Part shown: positions 1 through 8,754 of the stretch, in pieces | Numbering within the stretch: the first letter of the stretch is position 1 | Layout: the number at the start of each line of letters is the position of its first letter | Source of the DNA: Pseudomonas sp. LS1212 | GTDB lineage: Bacteria > Pseudomonadota > Gammaproteobacteria > Pseudomonadales > Pseudomonadaceae | Assembly (NCBI RefSeq): GCF_024741815.1 | Contig: NZ_CP102951.1 | Location: 1,401,001 to 1,465,000, forward strand | Reading direction: 5' to 3' | Length of the DNA stretch: 64,000 nt | The notes under the pieces: generated by a model | What the model was told of the DNA's origin: nothing | What the model saw: only the letters and a program-made list of their open reading frames with translations | The model's database searches: none | Program-made: the position numbers and the translations under genes

Positions 1-1349
1 TTGCCGGCGCGTGCCTTGGCGAAGCTCAGTTGCTGAATGGCCTGGGTGAAGTCGCCGACCAGGGCGAAGTATTCGGCGCGAGCCTGGTGCAGGCCAATGG
101 TGTTGCCGGACAGGCCGCGGGTTTCGGCGACCAGGTACCAGACATCCGGGTCGTCCGAGCGGGTTTTCAGCAAGCCTGCCAATGCTTTTTCCGCGTCGGC
201 AGGGCGGTTCTGCTTGAGCAGCAGATCGACGCGCATCTGGTTGAGCGGATAGTTGCGCGGATAAAGCGTCAGCATCCGGTCTATGCGCTGCTGGGCATCG
301 GGCAGGCGATTGTTGGTGATGTCCAGGTCGATCTGCGCCAGGTTGTAGGTGACGTCGTTCGGTGCCTTGGCCAGCAAGGGCTGTAGATTTTCCCGGGCTT
401 CGTTCAGCCGGCCGCCCTTGACCAGGGCGATTGCCAGGCCATAGCGGGCGGCGTCCAGCTTGGGGTTCTCCTCGAGCTGGGCGCGAAAACGCTTGGCGGC
501 AAGGCCTGGGGTGTCCTCGTAGGCCAGTTGTACCCGGGCGCGTACCAATTGATAGCGCAGGCTGTCCTCGGTGCCGCCCTGGGGCGCCTGTTCGGCGCGG
601 TTGCGGGTGTCGGCGATCCGCGATTCGGTGACCGGGTGAGTCAGCAGAAACTCCGGCGGCTTGGCGTCGAAGCGATACTGGCGCATCAGCCGTTCAAACA
701 TGGTCGGCATGTTGCGCGGGTCATACCCGGCTTTTTCCAGGTTGATGATGCCGATGCGGTCGGCCTCCTGCTCGTTCTGCCTGGAGAAGCGCCGTTGTTC
801 CTGGATGGCGGCGGCCTGGGTGCCGGCGATGGTGGCAATCCCGGCATCGCCGGCACCGGAAGCGGCAATGATGATGCCGGCCAGCAACGCGGCCATCATC
901 GGCACCTGCATGCGCTGTTGCGCTTCCACCCCACGGGCAAAGTGGCGTTGCGACAAGTGCGCCAGTTCGTGCGCCAGCACCGAGGCGAATTCGCCTTCGG
1001 TCTGGGCGTTGAGGAACAGCCCGCCATTGACCCCGACGATTCCGCCCGGGGCGGCGAAGGCGTTCAGCTCGGGGCTGTCGATCAGGATGAATTCCAGGCG
1101 GCGGTCTTGCAGCTGGCTGGTCTCGGCCAGGCGGTAGACACTGGTCTCGACGTAATCCTTGAGCTGGGGGTCGGACAGTTGACGCACCTGTCCACGCAAC
1201 AAACTCAACCAGGCGCGGCCCAGTTGATGTTCCTGCTGCGGGGAGACGATGGCAGAACTGGCGTCGCCGAGTGACGGCAGGTCATCGGCCATGCTCGGAA
1301 CAGCGAGCAGGCAGGCCAGCGTCAGCAGGGTAGGGCGCAATAAATTCAT
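1..1349 (-). CDS. M48 metalloprotease with TPR region, BepA-like (3' end outside window)
   Basis: Periplasmic zinc metalloprotease of the BepA/YfgC type, which in the family degrades or repairs stalled outer-membrane proteins at the BAM complex. The reverse strand from the ATG at 1349 reads through to base 1 without a stop, so the C-terminus is missing. A signal peptide (MNLLRPTLLTLACLL, cut near residue 21) is followed by the HELAH zinc motif at about residues 127-131 and an EADRIG third-ligand region. The second half reads as helical, TPR-like repeats. It is divergent from the tusA-like gene at 1486. Family assignment is firm; the exact orthology to BepA is inferred. Confidence 0.9.
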   Translation of the reverse strand, partial: MNLLRPTLLTLACLLAVPSMADDLPSLGDASSAIVSPQQEHQLGRAWLSLLRGQVRQLSDPQLKDYVETSVYRLAETSQLQDRRLEFILIDSPELNAFAAPGGIVGVNGGLFLNAQTEGEFASVLAHELAHLSQRHFARGVEAQQRMQVPMMAALLAGIIIAASGAGDAGIATIAGTQAAAIQEQRRFSRQNEQEADRIGIINLEKAGYDPRNMPTMFERLMRQYRFDAKPPEFLLTHPVTESRIADTRNRAEQAPQGGTEDSLRYQLVRARVQLAYEDTPGLAAKRFRAQLEENPKLDAARYGLAIALVKGGRLNEARENLQPLLAKAPNDVTYNLAQIDLDITNNRLPDAQQRIDRMLTLYPRNYPLNQMRVDLLLKQNRPADAEKALAGLLKTRSDDPDVWYLVAETRGLSGNTIGLHQARAEYFALVGDFTQAIQQLSFAKARAG

Positions 1350-1485
1350 GCACAGAGCTCTCGTCGACAAAAACCTTACTGTAGCTGGGTCAAACGCCTG
1401 CGACCAGAGTTGTGCCGGCTTGGGGTATTCTAGTTGGCTTAGCCTAAGCGCCCGAATATTCGCCGTGCCTGCCTGGAGAGATGTA

Positions 1486-1725
1486 ATGACCGACGTTGTA
1501 GAGTGTGACGCCGAACTCGATGCCACTGGCCTGAACTGCCCGCTGCCCTTGCTCAAGGCCAAGATGGAGCTCAATCGGCTGGCCAGTGGCGCGGTGCTGA
1601 AAGTGACCGCCACCGATGCGGGATCGCAGCGCGATTTTCGCACCTTTGCCAAGTTGGCCGGTCATACCTTGTTGCAAGAGCAGGTCGAGGCGGGTGTCTA
1701 CACCTACTGGTTGAAAAAAGCCTGA
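1486..1725 (+). CDS. TusA/YedF-family sulfur carrier protein
   Basis: A 79-residue TusA-like sulfur-transfer protein. The family signature is present near the N-terminus: an aspartate-rich start, then DATGLNCPLPLLKAK, with the cysteine of the CPxP motif as the persulfide carrier. The ATG at 1486 is chosen because an upstream extension in this frame covers the promoter of the divergent protease and lacks family similarity. A GGAGAG sequence lies just ahead. The P. aeruginosa protein in the same position (PA1006, from memory) was linked to molybdenum homeostasis and nitrate respiration; that role is inferred here from position and family only. Confidence 0.9.
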   Translation: MTDVVECDAELDATGLNCPLPLLKAKMELNRLASGAVLKVTATDAGSQRDFRTFAKLAGHTLLQEQVEAGVYTYWLKKA

Positions 1726-1758
1726 CGGCCGATCACTTTTCTTGTTTAAGGATGCTTG

Positions 1759-2829
1759 ATGTTCAAGGTGCTTCGCGACTGGATTCAGCGCTACTTCTCC
1801 GATGAGGAGGCCGTGGTACTGGCGGTTTTGCTGACGCTGGCATTTGCAGTGGTGCTGACCCTGGGCGGGATGCTCGCGCCCGTGCTGGCGGGCATGGTCC
1901 TGGCGTACCTGATGCAAGGGCTGGTCAGTGCGCTGGAGCGCCTGCGCGTGCCGCCTGGCGTGGCCGTGGGTATTGTGTTCGCCCTGTTCATGGGGGCGTT
2001 GGCGGTATTCATGCTGGTGTTGATGCCCTTGCTTTGGCATCAGTTCATCACGCTGTTCAATGAGCTGCCCGGTATGTTGGGCAAGTGGCAATCACTGCTA
2101 CTGCTGCTGCCCGAGCGCTACCCGCATCTGGTGTCAGATGAGCAGGTGCTGCAGGCGATCGAAGCGATGCGTGGCGAGATCGGCAAGTTTGGTCAATGGG
2201 CGCTGACGCTGTCCTTGTCGAGCTTGCCGCTGTTGGTCAACATCATGATCTACGTGGTGCTGGTGCCGATCCTGGTGTTCTTCTTCCTCAAGGATCGCGC
2301 AATGATCGGGCACTGGGTGCGCGGCTACCTGCCGCGCGAGCGTGCGCTGATCACGCGGGTTGCCCAGGACATGAACCGGCAGATTGCCAATTACATTCGC
2401 GGCAAGGTGATCGAGATCTTCATCTGCGGCATCGCCACCTACATCGCCTTCGTCGCCCTGGGGCTCAATTATTCTGCGCTGCTGGCCCTGCTGGTAGGGC
2501 TTTCGGTGGTGGTGCCCTACGTCGGCACGGTGGTGGTGACCGTTCCAGTGGCCCTGATAGCGCTGTTTCAGTGGGGGTGGGGCGATCAGTTCATTTATCT
2601 GATGGCGGTCTACGGGATCATCCAGGCGCTGGACGGCAACGTGCTGGTGCCGCTGCTGTTCTCCGAGGCGGTCAACATGCACCCGGTGGCGATCATTTGC
2701 GCGGTCTTGCTGTTTGGTGGGCTGTGGGGGTTCTGGGGCGTGTTCTTCGCGATTCCGCTGGCGACCCTGTTCAAGGCGGTGCTCGATGCCTGGCCCAAGC
2801 AGGAGCCGGCGGTGGCGCCGCTTATTTGA
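1759..2829 (+). CDS. AI-2E family (PerM-like) membrane transporter
   Basis: A 356-residue inner-membrane protein of the AI-2E/PerM family. Hydrophobic segments cluster at about residues 20-80, a long periplasmic or soluble stretch follows near 90-150, and a further five or so helices lie in the C-terminal half. The conserved PYVGTVV stretch and the NVLVPLLFSE region typical of the family are visible. A TTG codon precedes the ATG at 1759 in frame; I prefer the ATG, which sits after AAGGATGC. It lies 33 bases downstream of the tusA-like gene and may be cotranscribed. Substrate cannot be told from sequence. Confidence 0.9.
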   Translation: MFKVLRDWIQRYFSDEEAVVLAVLLTLAFAVVLTLGGMLAPVLAGMVLAYLMQGLVSALERLRVPPGVAVGIVFALFMGALAVFMLVLMPLLWHQFITLFNELPGMLGKWQSLLLLLPERYPHLVSDEQVLQAIEAMRGEIGKFGQWALTLSLSSLPLLVNIMIYVVLVPILVFFFLKDRAMIGHWVRGYLPRERALITRVAQDMNRQIANYIRGKVIEIFICGIATYIAFVALGLNYSALLALLVGLSVVVPYVGTVVVTVPVALIALFQWGWGDQFIYLMAVYGIIQALDGNVLVPLLFSEAVNMHPVAIICAVLLFGGLWGFWGVFFAIPLATLFKAVLDAWPKQEPAVAPLI

Positions 2830-2845
2830 AAGCCCTTCGGGCTTT
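2829..2845 (+). terminator. hairpin at end of AI-2E gene
   Basis: AAAGCCC-TTC-GGGCTTT forms a perfect 7-bp stem directly after the stop codon of the transporter. It runs straight into the first REP arm, so the two structures share their edge. There is no long U-tract, so termination may be weak. Confidence 0.5.
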
Positions 2846-2915
2846 ATCGCTGGCAAGCCAGCTCCCACAGGGAATGTACGACACCTGATTCTGTGGGAGC
2901 TGGCTTGCCAGCGAT
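2846..2915. repeat. REP pair, perfect inverted 25-bp arms
   Basis: Arms at 2846-2870 and 2891-2915 are exact reverse complements, built on the GCTGGCAAGCCAGC core with a CTCCCACAG tail. This is the usual Pseudomonas REP/BIME arrangement of two head-to-head units separated by about 20 bases. It lies between the transporter and a convergent small gene. Related pairs occur at 3570, 25499, 37539, 42436 and 62608. Confidence 0.9.
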
Positions 2916-2942
2916 CGACCGCGCAAGCGGTCGCCAATCAGG

Positions 2943-3233
2943 CTAAGTAGGTTGGTCCAGCAAGGCGCCGATCAAGGCCTGTGCTGCGTCGAGCTGTTGA
3001 ATCAGGCCCAGCACCAGCGACTTGTCATTCAGGTGCAAGTGGTCGATCACATCCCAGGCCGCGGCTTCGGCGCATTCGATCAGGGTCGAGGCATGGAGCA
3101 AGGCGTCTTCGGCCGGGATGCCTGCGCGCACGGCAAAGAGTGGCTGGCCGTTGCTGTCGAGGGTGCCGAAGGGTTTTTCGCTGGTGGTGAGTGAGGGGGT
3201 GGAAGTTGGTGGATCGGGGACGATTTTTATCAT
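2943..3233 (-). CDS. DUF6124/DUF3077-type small protein
   Basis: A 96-residue protein beginning MIKIVPDPP. It carries the FGT..... LFAVRAGIPAEDALLHAS pattern that I associate with the Pseudomonas DUF3077/DUF6124 family, where several paralogues per genome share an identical N-terminus. The C-terminal half is two amphipathic helices, ending in a QLDAAQALIGALL segment. The frame is open further upstream to 3362 but the MIKIVPDPP start is the family start. There is no signal peptide. Function is unknown. It is convergent with the AI-2E gene across a REP pair. Confidence 0.8.
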   Translation of the reverse strand: MIKIVPDPPTSTPSLTTSEKPFGTLDSNGQPLFAVRAGIPAEDALLHASTLIECAEAAAWDVIDHLHLNDKSLVLGLIQQLDAAQALIGALLDQPT

Positions 3234-3677
3234 TTTCAATCTCTTGTCAGTGAGGCTGCCTTCCGATCGCTGCGAAACGAATAGGTGGCAGCTATACGCG
3301 GGTTCGCAGACCGAGGACAAGAGACCCGGCGCACCCGAAAGTGCCCCACGTACAGCCGCCATAACAAAGCCTCGGCAAGTGAAAATGCCGAATCTCGGTA
3401 ATGAACGCTGTTGGTTCTTGTCAGGGCTGCGAAACCCGGTCGTTGAATTGGCAACGACCGGGCAACACTAACTACCCGGAAACCCAGGCGCAACAGCGTT
3501 CAAGGCGGGTTGATTATGATTGGGAAATGCCGCTCACGAAATAAGGAATTTGCCTACAGGTAGACCGCTATCGCTGGCAAGCCAGCTCCCACAGGGTTTG
3601 GTGTCATTCACAAAAATTGTGAACCTGCAAAGATCCATGTGGGAGCGGGCTTGCCCGCGATAAAGCCCGAAGGGCTT
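3234..3677. other. gene-free stretch with REP pair
   Basis: Holds the presumed promoter and leader of the DUF6124 gene on the minus strand and, at 3570-3662, a REP pair. Open frames here (for example the upstream extension of the small gene) show no family features. I see no further gene. Confidence 0.5.
3570..3662. repeat. REP pair of mixed type
   Basis: The left arm (3570-3594) is of the GCTGGCAAGCCAGC type; the right arm (3639-3662) is of the GCGGGCAAGCCCGC type, so the two halves come from different REP variants. A perfect palindrome TTCACAA-AAA-TTGTGAA (3607-3623) sits between them. It lies 3' to bcp. Confidence 0.85.
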
Positions 3678-4151
3678 TCAGGCGTTATTCAAAGCCCGAG
3701 CCTGTTCCAAAACAGCATCCACATGCCCCGGCACCTTCACCCCACGCCATTGCTGGCGCAGCACACCGTTCTTGTCGATCAGGAACGTGCTGCGGTCCAC
3801 GCCCATGTATTCCTTGCCGTAGAGCTTCTTCAGCTTGATCACGTCGAACAGCTGGCAGAGCGCCTCCTCCTTGTCGCTGATCAGCTCGAAGGAGAAGGCC
3901 TGCTTGGCCTTGAAGTTCTCATGGGACTTCAAACCGTCGCGCGAAACCCCGAAGATTTCGGTATTCGCCGCCTTGAACGCCTCGTGCTGGTCGCGAAAGC
4001 CCTGGCCTTCGGTGGTGCAGCCGGGGGTGCTGTCCTTGGGGTAGAAATAGATCACCACCTGACGGCCCTTGAGGTCGCTCAGGCTGACGGTCTGCCCGCT
4101 GGTGGCCTGGGCCTGGAAGTCGGCAACCGGTTGGTCGAGTTCAACAGCCAT
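3678..4151 (-). CDS. bcp: thioredoxin-dependent peroxiredoxin Bcp
   Basis: A 157-residue atypical 2-Cys peroxiredoxin that reduces hydrogen peroxide and organic peroxides with thioredoxin. The active-site motif YFYPKDSTPGCTTEGQGFRD carries the peroxidatic cysteine in the TPGCT context at about residue 45. The TFLIDKNGVLRQQWR strand is also typical. The start at 4151 (MAVELDQPVADF) is family-standard; longer open reading upstream overlaps gcvR out of frame. Only 11 bases separate it from the gcvR stop, so the two are probably one operon. The same order gcvR-bcp is seen in other gammaproteobacteria. Confidence 0.95.
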   Translation of the reverse strand: MAVELDQPVADFQAQATSGQTVSLSDLKGRQVVIYFYPKDSTPGCTTEGQGFRDQHEAFKAANTEIFGVSRDGLKSHENFKAKQAFSFELISDKEEALCQLFDVIKLKKLYGKEYMGVDRSTFLIDKNGVLRQQWRGVKVPGHVDAVLEQARALNNA

Positions 4152-4162
4152 GCAACCGCTCC

Positions 4163-4723
4163 TTACATAGGGTTCTGTGGGCGCCAGGGTTCGATCAGTG
4201 CGTCCAGGTTCAGGGCATCGGCGAAGTCCAGGAACTGGTCGCGCAACCAGCTGATCTGCACGCCGGCCGGCAGGGTCACGGTAAAGGTGGCATTGAGCAT
4301 GGTGCCGCCGGTCTGCGGTGCCAGGTAGGTGTCGCAGGTCAGGTTCTCCAGTTCGACGTTGTGGTCGATGAAGAACTGGCACAACTCGTTGACGATATCC
4401 GAACGGTAGGCGGCGCTGACGTAGGCCACGTAAGGCAGCGACTGCGGACGGCTTTCCAGCGTGGCACTGCGCACCACGCTGACGATAAAGGCGTGTTTCT
4501 TGGCCAGGCTCGGCAGGCCGGCTTCCAGGCGCGCAAGGGCGTCCCAGCTGCCCGAGACCTGCAGCACCAGCGCGCTGTATTCGCCGTGACGGGTCAGGCG
4601 CGAGGTAACCACCGAGCAGCGGTTGTCGTGGCTGGCCCGGCAGAGGACGTTGGTCAGCTCCATCGGGTTGGGGCCAAGGGCACTGATGACAAGGAATTGT
4701 TCGCGAACTGTGGGGGTGGACAT
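4163..4723 (-). CDS. gcvR: glycine cleavage system repressor GcvR-like ACT protein
   Basis: A 186-residue protein with two tandem ACT-like domains (roughly residues 8-85 and 95-170). It begins VREQFLVISALGPNP, then has the NRCSVVTSRLTRHGEYSALVLQVSG strand region. In enterobacteria GcvR binds glycine and blocks GcvA activation of gcvTHP; direct regulation in Pseudomonas is inferred. It is divergent from dapA and followed closely by bcp, the conserved arrangement. Confidence 0.85.
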   Translation of the reverse strand: MSTPTVREQFLVISALGPNPMELTNVLCRASHDNRCSVVTSRLTRHGEYSALVLQVSGSWDALARLEAGLPSLAKKHAFIVSVVRSATLESRPQSLPYVAYVSAAYRSDIVNELCQFFIDHNVELENLTCDTYLAPQTGGTMLNATFTVTLPAGVQISWLRDQFLDFADALNLDALIEPWRPQNPM

Positions 4724-5053
4724 GCAGCATTCCTAAAGCGATGAGCGGTCGGTACGCTCAAGGGGGTGATTGGCTGGGTCGTGCGTCTCTCGTCGGATCG
4801 CCTCATGCCTGCGCCGGGAACTCGTTGTCTGCCCGCAGGACCGGGCGTTGCGAGGTCGGGGGCTCAGGATCAGGGCTTGCGACGTCAAAAAAGAGCGTAG
4901 CAGGTAGTCAAACAGGTCAATGCGTACCGATCAAAGTCTGAAGGGTAGCGAAAAGCGTCGCTCAGGGGAATGCTCAAGCACTGTACTTCGCTTGTGCAAG
5001 CCTGATAGCGCCAGTACCATTACCGCTCTCTTTTTCCGGCAGGAGCGGTTGGC
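4724..5053. other. divergent gcvR/dapA intergenic region
   Basis: Must hold the promoters of gcvR (leftward) and dapA (rightward). A weak candidate for dapA is TTGTGC, 17 bases, TACCAT around 4990-5020. The ribosome site for dapA is AGGAGCGG near 5041. No additional gene is apparent. Confidence 0.4.
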
Positions 5054-5932
5054 ATGATTGCGGGCAGTATGGTGGCACTGGTCACACCCATGGATGCACA
5101 GGGTCGTCTGGACTGGGACAGCCTCAGCAAACTCGTGGACTTCCACCTGCAAAACGGCACCCATGCCATTGTTGCGGTCGGCACCACGGGCGAGTCGGCG
5201 ACCCTCGACGTCAACGAGCACATCGAAGTTATCCGTGCCGTGGTCAAGCAGGTCAATGGTCGTATTCCGGTCATCGCCGGCACCGGCGCCAACTCTACCC
5301 GCGAAGCGGTCGAGCTGACCCGCAACGCCAAGGAGGCCGGTGCCGATGCCTGCCTGCTGGTAACCCCGTATTACAACAAGCCGACCCAGGAAGGCTTGTA
5401 CCAGCACTTCAAGCACATCGCCGAAGCCGTCGACATCCCGCAGATCCTGTACAACGTGCCAGGCCGCACCGCGTGCGACATGCTGGCCGATACGGTCATC
5501 CGCCTGTCGACGGTTCCGAACATCATCGGCATCAAGGAAGCCACCGGCGACCTGCAGCGCGCCAAGGCCATCCTCGACGGCGTGAGCAAGGATTTCCTGG
5601 TGATTTCCGGGGACGACCCGACCGCGGTCGAACTGATCCTGATGGGCGGCAAGGGCAACATTTCCGTGACCGCCAACGTCGCCCCGCGTGAAATGGCCGA
5701 CCTCTGCGAAGCCGCCCTGAAGGGTGACGCCGCCACTGCACGGGCCATCAACGAAAAACTGATGCCGCTGCACAAGAACCTGTTCATCGAAGCCAACCCG
5801 ATTCCCGTGAAATGGGCGCTGCACGAAATGGGCCTGATGCCTGAAGGCATCCGCCTGCCGCTCACCTGGTTGAGCGCTCCTTGTCACGAAACGCTACGGC
5901 AGGCCATGCGCCAGTCCGGCGTCCTGGTTTAA
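5054..5932 (+). CDS. dapA: 4-hydroxy-tetrahydrodipicolinate synthase DapA
   Basis: Condenses pyruvate with aspartate semialdehyde in lysine and meso-diaminopimelate synthesis. At 292 residues it has normal length. Catalytic residues are visible: the Schiff-base lysine K161 in GIKEATGD, Y133 in ILYNVPGRT, and the threonine pair T44-T45 in VGTTGESAT. R138 in the PGRT motif should bind the second substrate. The ATG at 5054 follows AGGAGCGG. It is followed 17 bases later by bamC, the arrangement dapA-bamC(nlpB) known from E. coli. Confidence 0.97.
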   Translation: MIAGSMVALVTPMDAQGRLDWDSLSKLVDFHLQNGTHAIVAVGTTGESATLDVNEHIEVIRAVVKQVNGRIPVIAGTGANSTREAVELTRNAKEAGADACLLVTPYYNKPTQEGLYQHFKHIAEAVDIPQILYNVPGRTACDMLADTVIRLSTVPNIIGIKEATGDLQRAKAILDGVSKDFLVISGDDPTAVELILMGGKGNISVTANVAPREMADLCEAALKGDAATARAINEKLMPLHKNLFIEANPIPVKWALHEMGLMPEGIRLPLTWLSAPCHETLRQAMRQSGVLV

Positions 5933-5949
5933 TTGAGGAAGTACACCGC

Positions 5950-7065
5950 ATGAAGCGATTGGCTGGTCTTTCTGCCCTTGCCTTGGTTATCTCGAGCACC
6001 AGCGGTTGTGGTTGGCTCTGGGGCGAAGAAGGTTACTTCCGCGATCGTGGCAGTGATTACCTGGAAGCGAATCAAACCGCGCCCATGCAGTTGCCACCGG
6101 ACGTCGCTACCGCCAAGCGTTTGGACCCGCTGTTGCCGATCCCTCGCAACGTAGCCGATGACAACGTCAAGGGCGAGTTCGAAGTACCGCGCCCATTGCC
6201 GTTGGCAGCCACTGCCCAGGACAGCGATTTCAGCCTGCAGAAGAGCGGTGAGTCGCGCTGGGTCCTGGCCCGGCGTGCACCGGCCGAAGTCTGGCCTGCG
6301 GCGCGTCAGTTCTTTGAAGACAATGGTTTCCGGATCGCCGAAGAGCGTCCGCAGACCGGCGAGTTCAGCACCACCTGGCAGCGTTTCGACGAGCTGTCCG
6401 GCTCCATGGCCAAGCGCCTGGGCTCGGCTGCGAGCAGCGCCGACAGCGAGACCCGGGTTCGCGTGCGAATCGAGCCCGGCGTGCAGCGCAACACCAGTGA
6501 AGTCTACGTGGTCAGCGCCGAGCGGCCTGCCGGCAGCACTTCGAATGTCGAGTTCCCGGAGCGTTCGGTCAACACCGGCGTCGATTCCGTGCTGGTCGAC
6601 GAAATGCTCGCCAGCATGACCCGCAGCGCCGAGAAAGGTGGTTCGGTGTCGTTGCTCGCCGCGCGTGATTTCGATACCCCCAGCCGCGTCAGCCTGAGCG
6701 AAGACGGCAGCGGCAACCCGGTCCTGAACCTGGGGGCCGATCTCGATCGCGCCTGGTCCAGCGTCGGCCGTGCCCTGGAGCAGGGCGACTGGCGTATCGA
6801 AGACATCAACCGCAGCCTGGGCCTGTACTACATCAACCTGGCCGAAAAGGCCGAGAAGAAAGACGACGAGCCCGGTTTCTTCGGCAAGCTGCTCGGCAGC
6901 GCGCCAAGCGAGGAAGAGCGTGAAGCCCGTGCCGAGCGTTATCAGGTTCGCCTGAGCAAGGTCGGCGACAGCGTGCAAGTGACTGTCGAGAAGAACATCA
7001 ACACCGTGGCACCGGCCGATGTGGCCCGTCGCGTGCTGACCGTGATTCAGGACAACCTGGGCTAA
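5950..7065 (+). CDS. bamC: outer membrane assembly lipoprotein BamC (NlpB)
   Basis: A 371-residue lipoprotein of the beta-barrel assembly machinery. The signal peptide MKRLAGLSALALVIS ends in the lipobox TSGC with the modified cysteine at residue 20. An unstructured linker rich in proline (QLPPDVATAKRLDPLLPIPRN) corresponds to the BamD-binding segment. Two helix-grip domains follow (about residues 100-215 and 240-370). The real start is the ATG at 5950, since the longer frame overlaps dapA. It is tightly linked to dapA upstream and to the metallo-hydrolase downstream. Confidence 0.92.
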   Translation: MKRLAGLSALALVISSTSGCGWLWGEEGYFRDRGSDYLEANQTAPMQLPPDVATAKRLDPLLPIPRNVADDNVKGEFEVPRPLPLAATAQDSDFSLQKSGESRWVLARRAPAEVWPAARQFFEDNGFRIAEERPQTGEFSTTWQRFDELSGSMAKRLGSAASSADSETRVRVRIEPGVQRNTSEVYVVSAERPAGSTSNVEFPERSVNTGVDSVLVDEMLASMTRSAEKGGSVSLLAARDFDTPSRVSLSEDGSGNPVLNLGADLDRAWSSVGRALEQGDWRIEDINRSLGLYYINLAEKAEKKDDEPGFFGKLLGSAPSEEEREARAERYQVRLSKVGDSVQVTVEKNINTVAPADVARRVLTVIQDNLG

Positions 7066-7824
7066 GTGCGCTTTGCCGTACTCGGCAGCGGCAGCCAGGG
7101 CAATGGCACGCTGATCGCAAGCCAGGACACCTGCGTGCTGGTCGACTGCGGTTTCTCCCTGCGGGAAACCGAAAGGCGACTGGCGCGACTGGGGGTCAGC
7201 CCCGCACAATTGAGCGCTATCATGGTGACCCACGAACATGCCGACCACGTGCATGGCGTGGGTTTGCTGTCTCGGCGCTACAATCTACCGGTCTACCTCA
7301 GTCGCGGTACGTTGCGCGGGATGCGCAAACCTGTCGAGGCGACCGGTCATGTGGCGGGCGGTGACGTCCTGCAGATCGGCGCCTTGAGCATCAGTGCGGT
7401 GGCCGTGGCGCATGACGCGCTGGAGCCGACCCAATACGTCTTCAGCGACGGGCGGCGCCGCTTCGGCCTGCTGACCGACCTGGGCTCGTATGACGGCAAG
7501 GTGCTCGACAGCTATGAAGGTCTCGATGCGCTGATGATCGAGGCCAACCACTGTCGCGACCGGCTGGCCAGAGGTCACTACCCGGTTTTTCTGAAACAGC
7601 GGGTGGGTGGCGAACTGGGACATTTGAACAACCATCAGGCTGCTGGCCTGGTGGCCGAGTTGGGCTGGAAAAACCTGCAGCACCTGGTGCTGGCCCACCT
7701 CAGCAGCAAGAACAACCTGCCGCAGCTGGCCCGGCAATGTTTCGTCGATACCCTTGGGTGCGACCCGGACTGGCTGCAACTGGCCGATCAAGATTCAGGG
7801 CTGGATTGGCGCGAAATCGCCTAG
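7066..7824 (+). CDS. MBL-fold metallo-hydrolase (YycJ/WalJ-like)
   Basis: A 252-residue metallo-beta-lactamase-fold protein. The metal motif THEHADHVHG is at about residues 56-65, and the start MRFAVLGSGSQGNGTLI is family-typical. Other ligands appear in LLTDLGS and AHLSSKNN. It starts with GTG immediately after the bamC stop codon (zero-base gap), so translational coupling is likely. The fold includes 5' exonucleases linked to DNA repair; the substrate here is unknown. It forms the third gene of dapA-bamC-mbl-purC. Confidence 0.9.
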   Translation: MRFAVLGSGSQGNGTLIASQDTCVLVDCGFSLRETERRLARLGVSPAQLSAIMVTHEHADHVHGVGLLSRRYNLPVYLSRGTLRGMRKPVEATGHVAGGDVLQIGALSISAVAVAHDALEPTQYVFSDGRRRFGLLTDLGSYDGKVLDSYEGLDALMIEANHCRDRLARGHYPVFLKQRVGGELGHLNNHQAAGLVAELGWKNLQHLVLAHLSSKNNLPQLARQCFVDTLGCDPDWLQLADQDSGLDWREIA

Positions 7825-7852
7825 CCCACCTACTTAGCAAGCGGAGCCCATC

Positions 7853-8563
7853 ATGGAAAAACGTGAAGAACTCTACCGCGGCAAAGCCAAATCGGTTTAC
7901 AAGACCGACGACGCTGACCGCTTGATCCTGCTGTTTCGTAACGACACTTCGGCGTTCGACGGCAAGCGCATCGAACAACTCGACCGCAAGGGCATGGTGA
8001 ACAATAAGTTCAACGCCTTCATCATGCAGAAGCTCGAAGAGGCCGGTATCCCGACTCAATTCGACAAGCTGCTGGGCGACAACGAGTGCCTGGTCAAAAA
8101 GCTCGACATGATTCCGGTCGAATGCGTAGTGCGTAACTACGCCGCCGGCAGCCTGGTCAAGCGCCTGGGCGTGGAAGAGGGCCTGAAGCTCGAGCCTTCG
8201 ACCTTCGAACTGTTCCTCAAGGACGACGCCAAGGGCGACCCGTTCATCAACGAATCCCACGTCGTGGCATTCGGTTGGGGTACCGCCGAGCAACTGGCCA
8301 AGATGAAAGAGCTGTCGCTGAAGGTCAACCAGGTGCTCAACAAGCTGTTTGACGACGCTGGCCTGCTGCTGGTCGACTTCAAGCTCGAATTCGGCGTATT
8401 CCACGGCCAAATCGTCCTGGGCGACGAGTTCAGCCCGGACGGCTGCCGCCTGTGGGACAAGGAAACCCGCAAGAAAATGGACAAGGACCGCTTCCGTCAG
8501 GGCCTCGGTGACGTCATCGAAGCCTACGAAGAAGTGGCCAAGCGCCTGGGCGTGCCACTGTAA
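7853..8563 (+). CDS. purC: SAICAR synthetase PurC
   Basis: Phosphoribosylaminoimidazole-succinocarboxamide synthase, the aspartate-adding step of purine synthesis. At 236 residues it matches E. coli PurC. Typical motifs are LYRGKAKSVYKTDD at the N-terminus, EC(V)VRNYAAGSLVKRLG, LLLVDFKLEFG and LGDEFSPDGCRLWD. A 28-base gap follows the metallo-hydrolase stop. It is the last gene before tRNA-Ser. Confidence 0.97.
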   Translation: MEKREELYRGKAKSVYKTDDADRLILLFRNDTSAFDGKRIEQLDRKGMVNNKFNAFIMQKLEEAGIPTQFDKLLGDNECLVKKLDMIPVECVVRNYAAGSLVKRLGVEEGLKLEPSTFELFLKDDAKGDPFINESHVVAFGWGTAEQLAKMKELSLKVNQVLNKLFDDAGLLLVDFKLEFGVFHGQIVLGDEFSPDGCRLWDKETRKKMDKDRFRQGLGDVIEAYEEVAKRLGVPL

Positions 8564-8641
8564 ATCGGCAAAACGGCGCAAGCTCCTGATTGATCGCGAT
8601 TTTTTTTCGTTTGGGGGCTTCGCGTTTGGTTGATCTGCTGG

Positions 8642-8647
8642 TATGAT
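8642..8647 (+). promoter_or_regulatory. -10 element of tRNA-Ser promoter
   Basis: TATGAT lies 10 bases ahead of the mature 5' end, followed by GCGCGCC, a GC-rich discriminator usual for stable RNA promoters. The -35 region is poor. Confidence 0.45.
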
Positions 8648-8657
8648 GCGCGCCACT

Positions 8658-8747
8658 GGAGAGATGCCGGAGTGGCCGAACGGGACGGATTCGAAATCCG
8701 TTGTACTGGCGACAGTACCTAGGGTTCAAATCCCTATCTCTCCGCCA
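8658..8747 (+). tRNA. tRNA-Ser (CGA)
   Basis: A 90-base class II tRNA. The acceptor stem GGAGAGA (8658-8664) pairs with TCTCTCC (8737-8743); G discriminator and encoded CCA end at 8747. The anticodon loop TTCGAAA gives anticodon CGA for UCG. A long variable arm (GTACTGGCGACAGTAC) and the T-arm GGTTCAAATCC are visible. It sits at the left edge of the AT-rich island, and tRNA-Ser genes are common integration sites. Confidence 0.97.
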
Positions 8748-8754
8748 TACAAAT

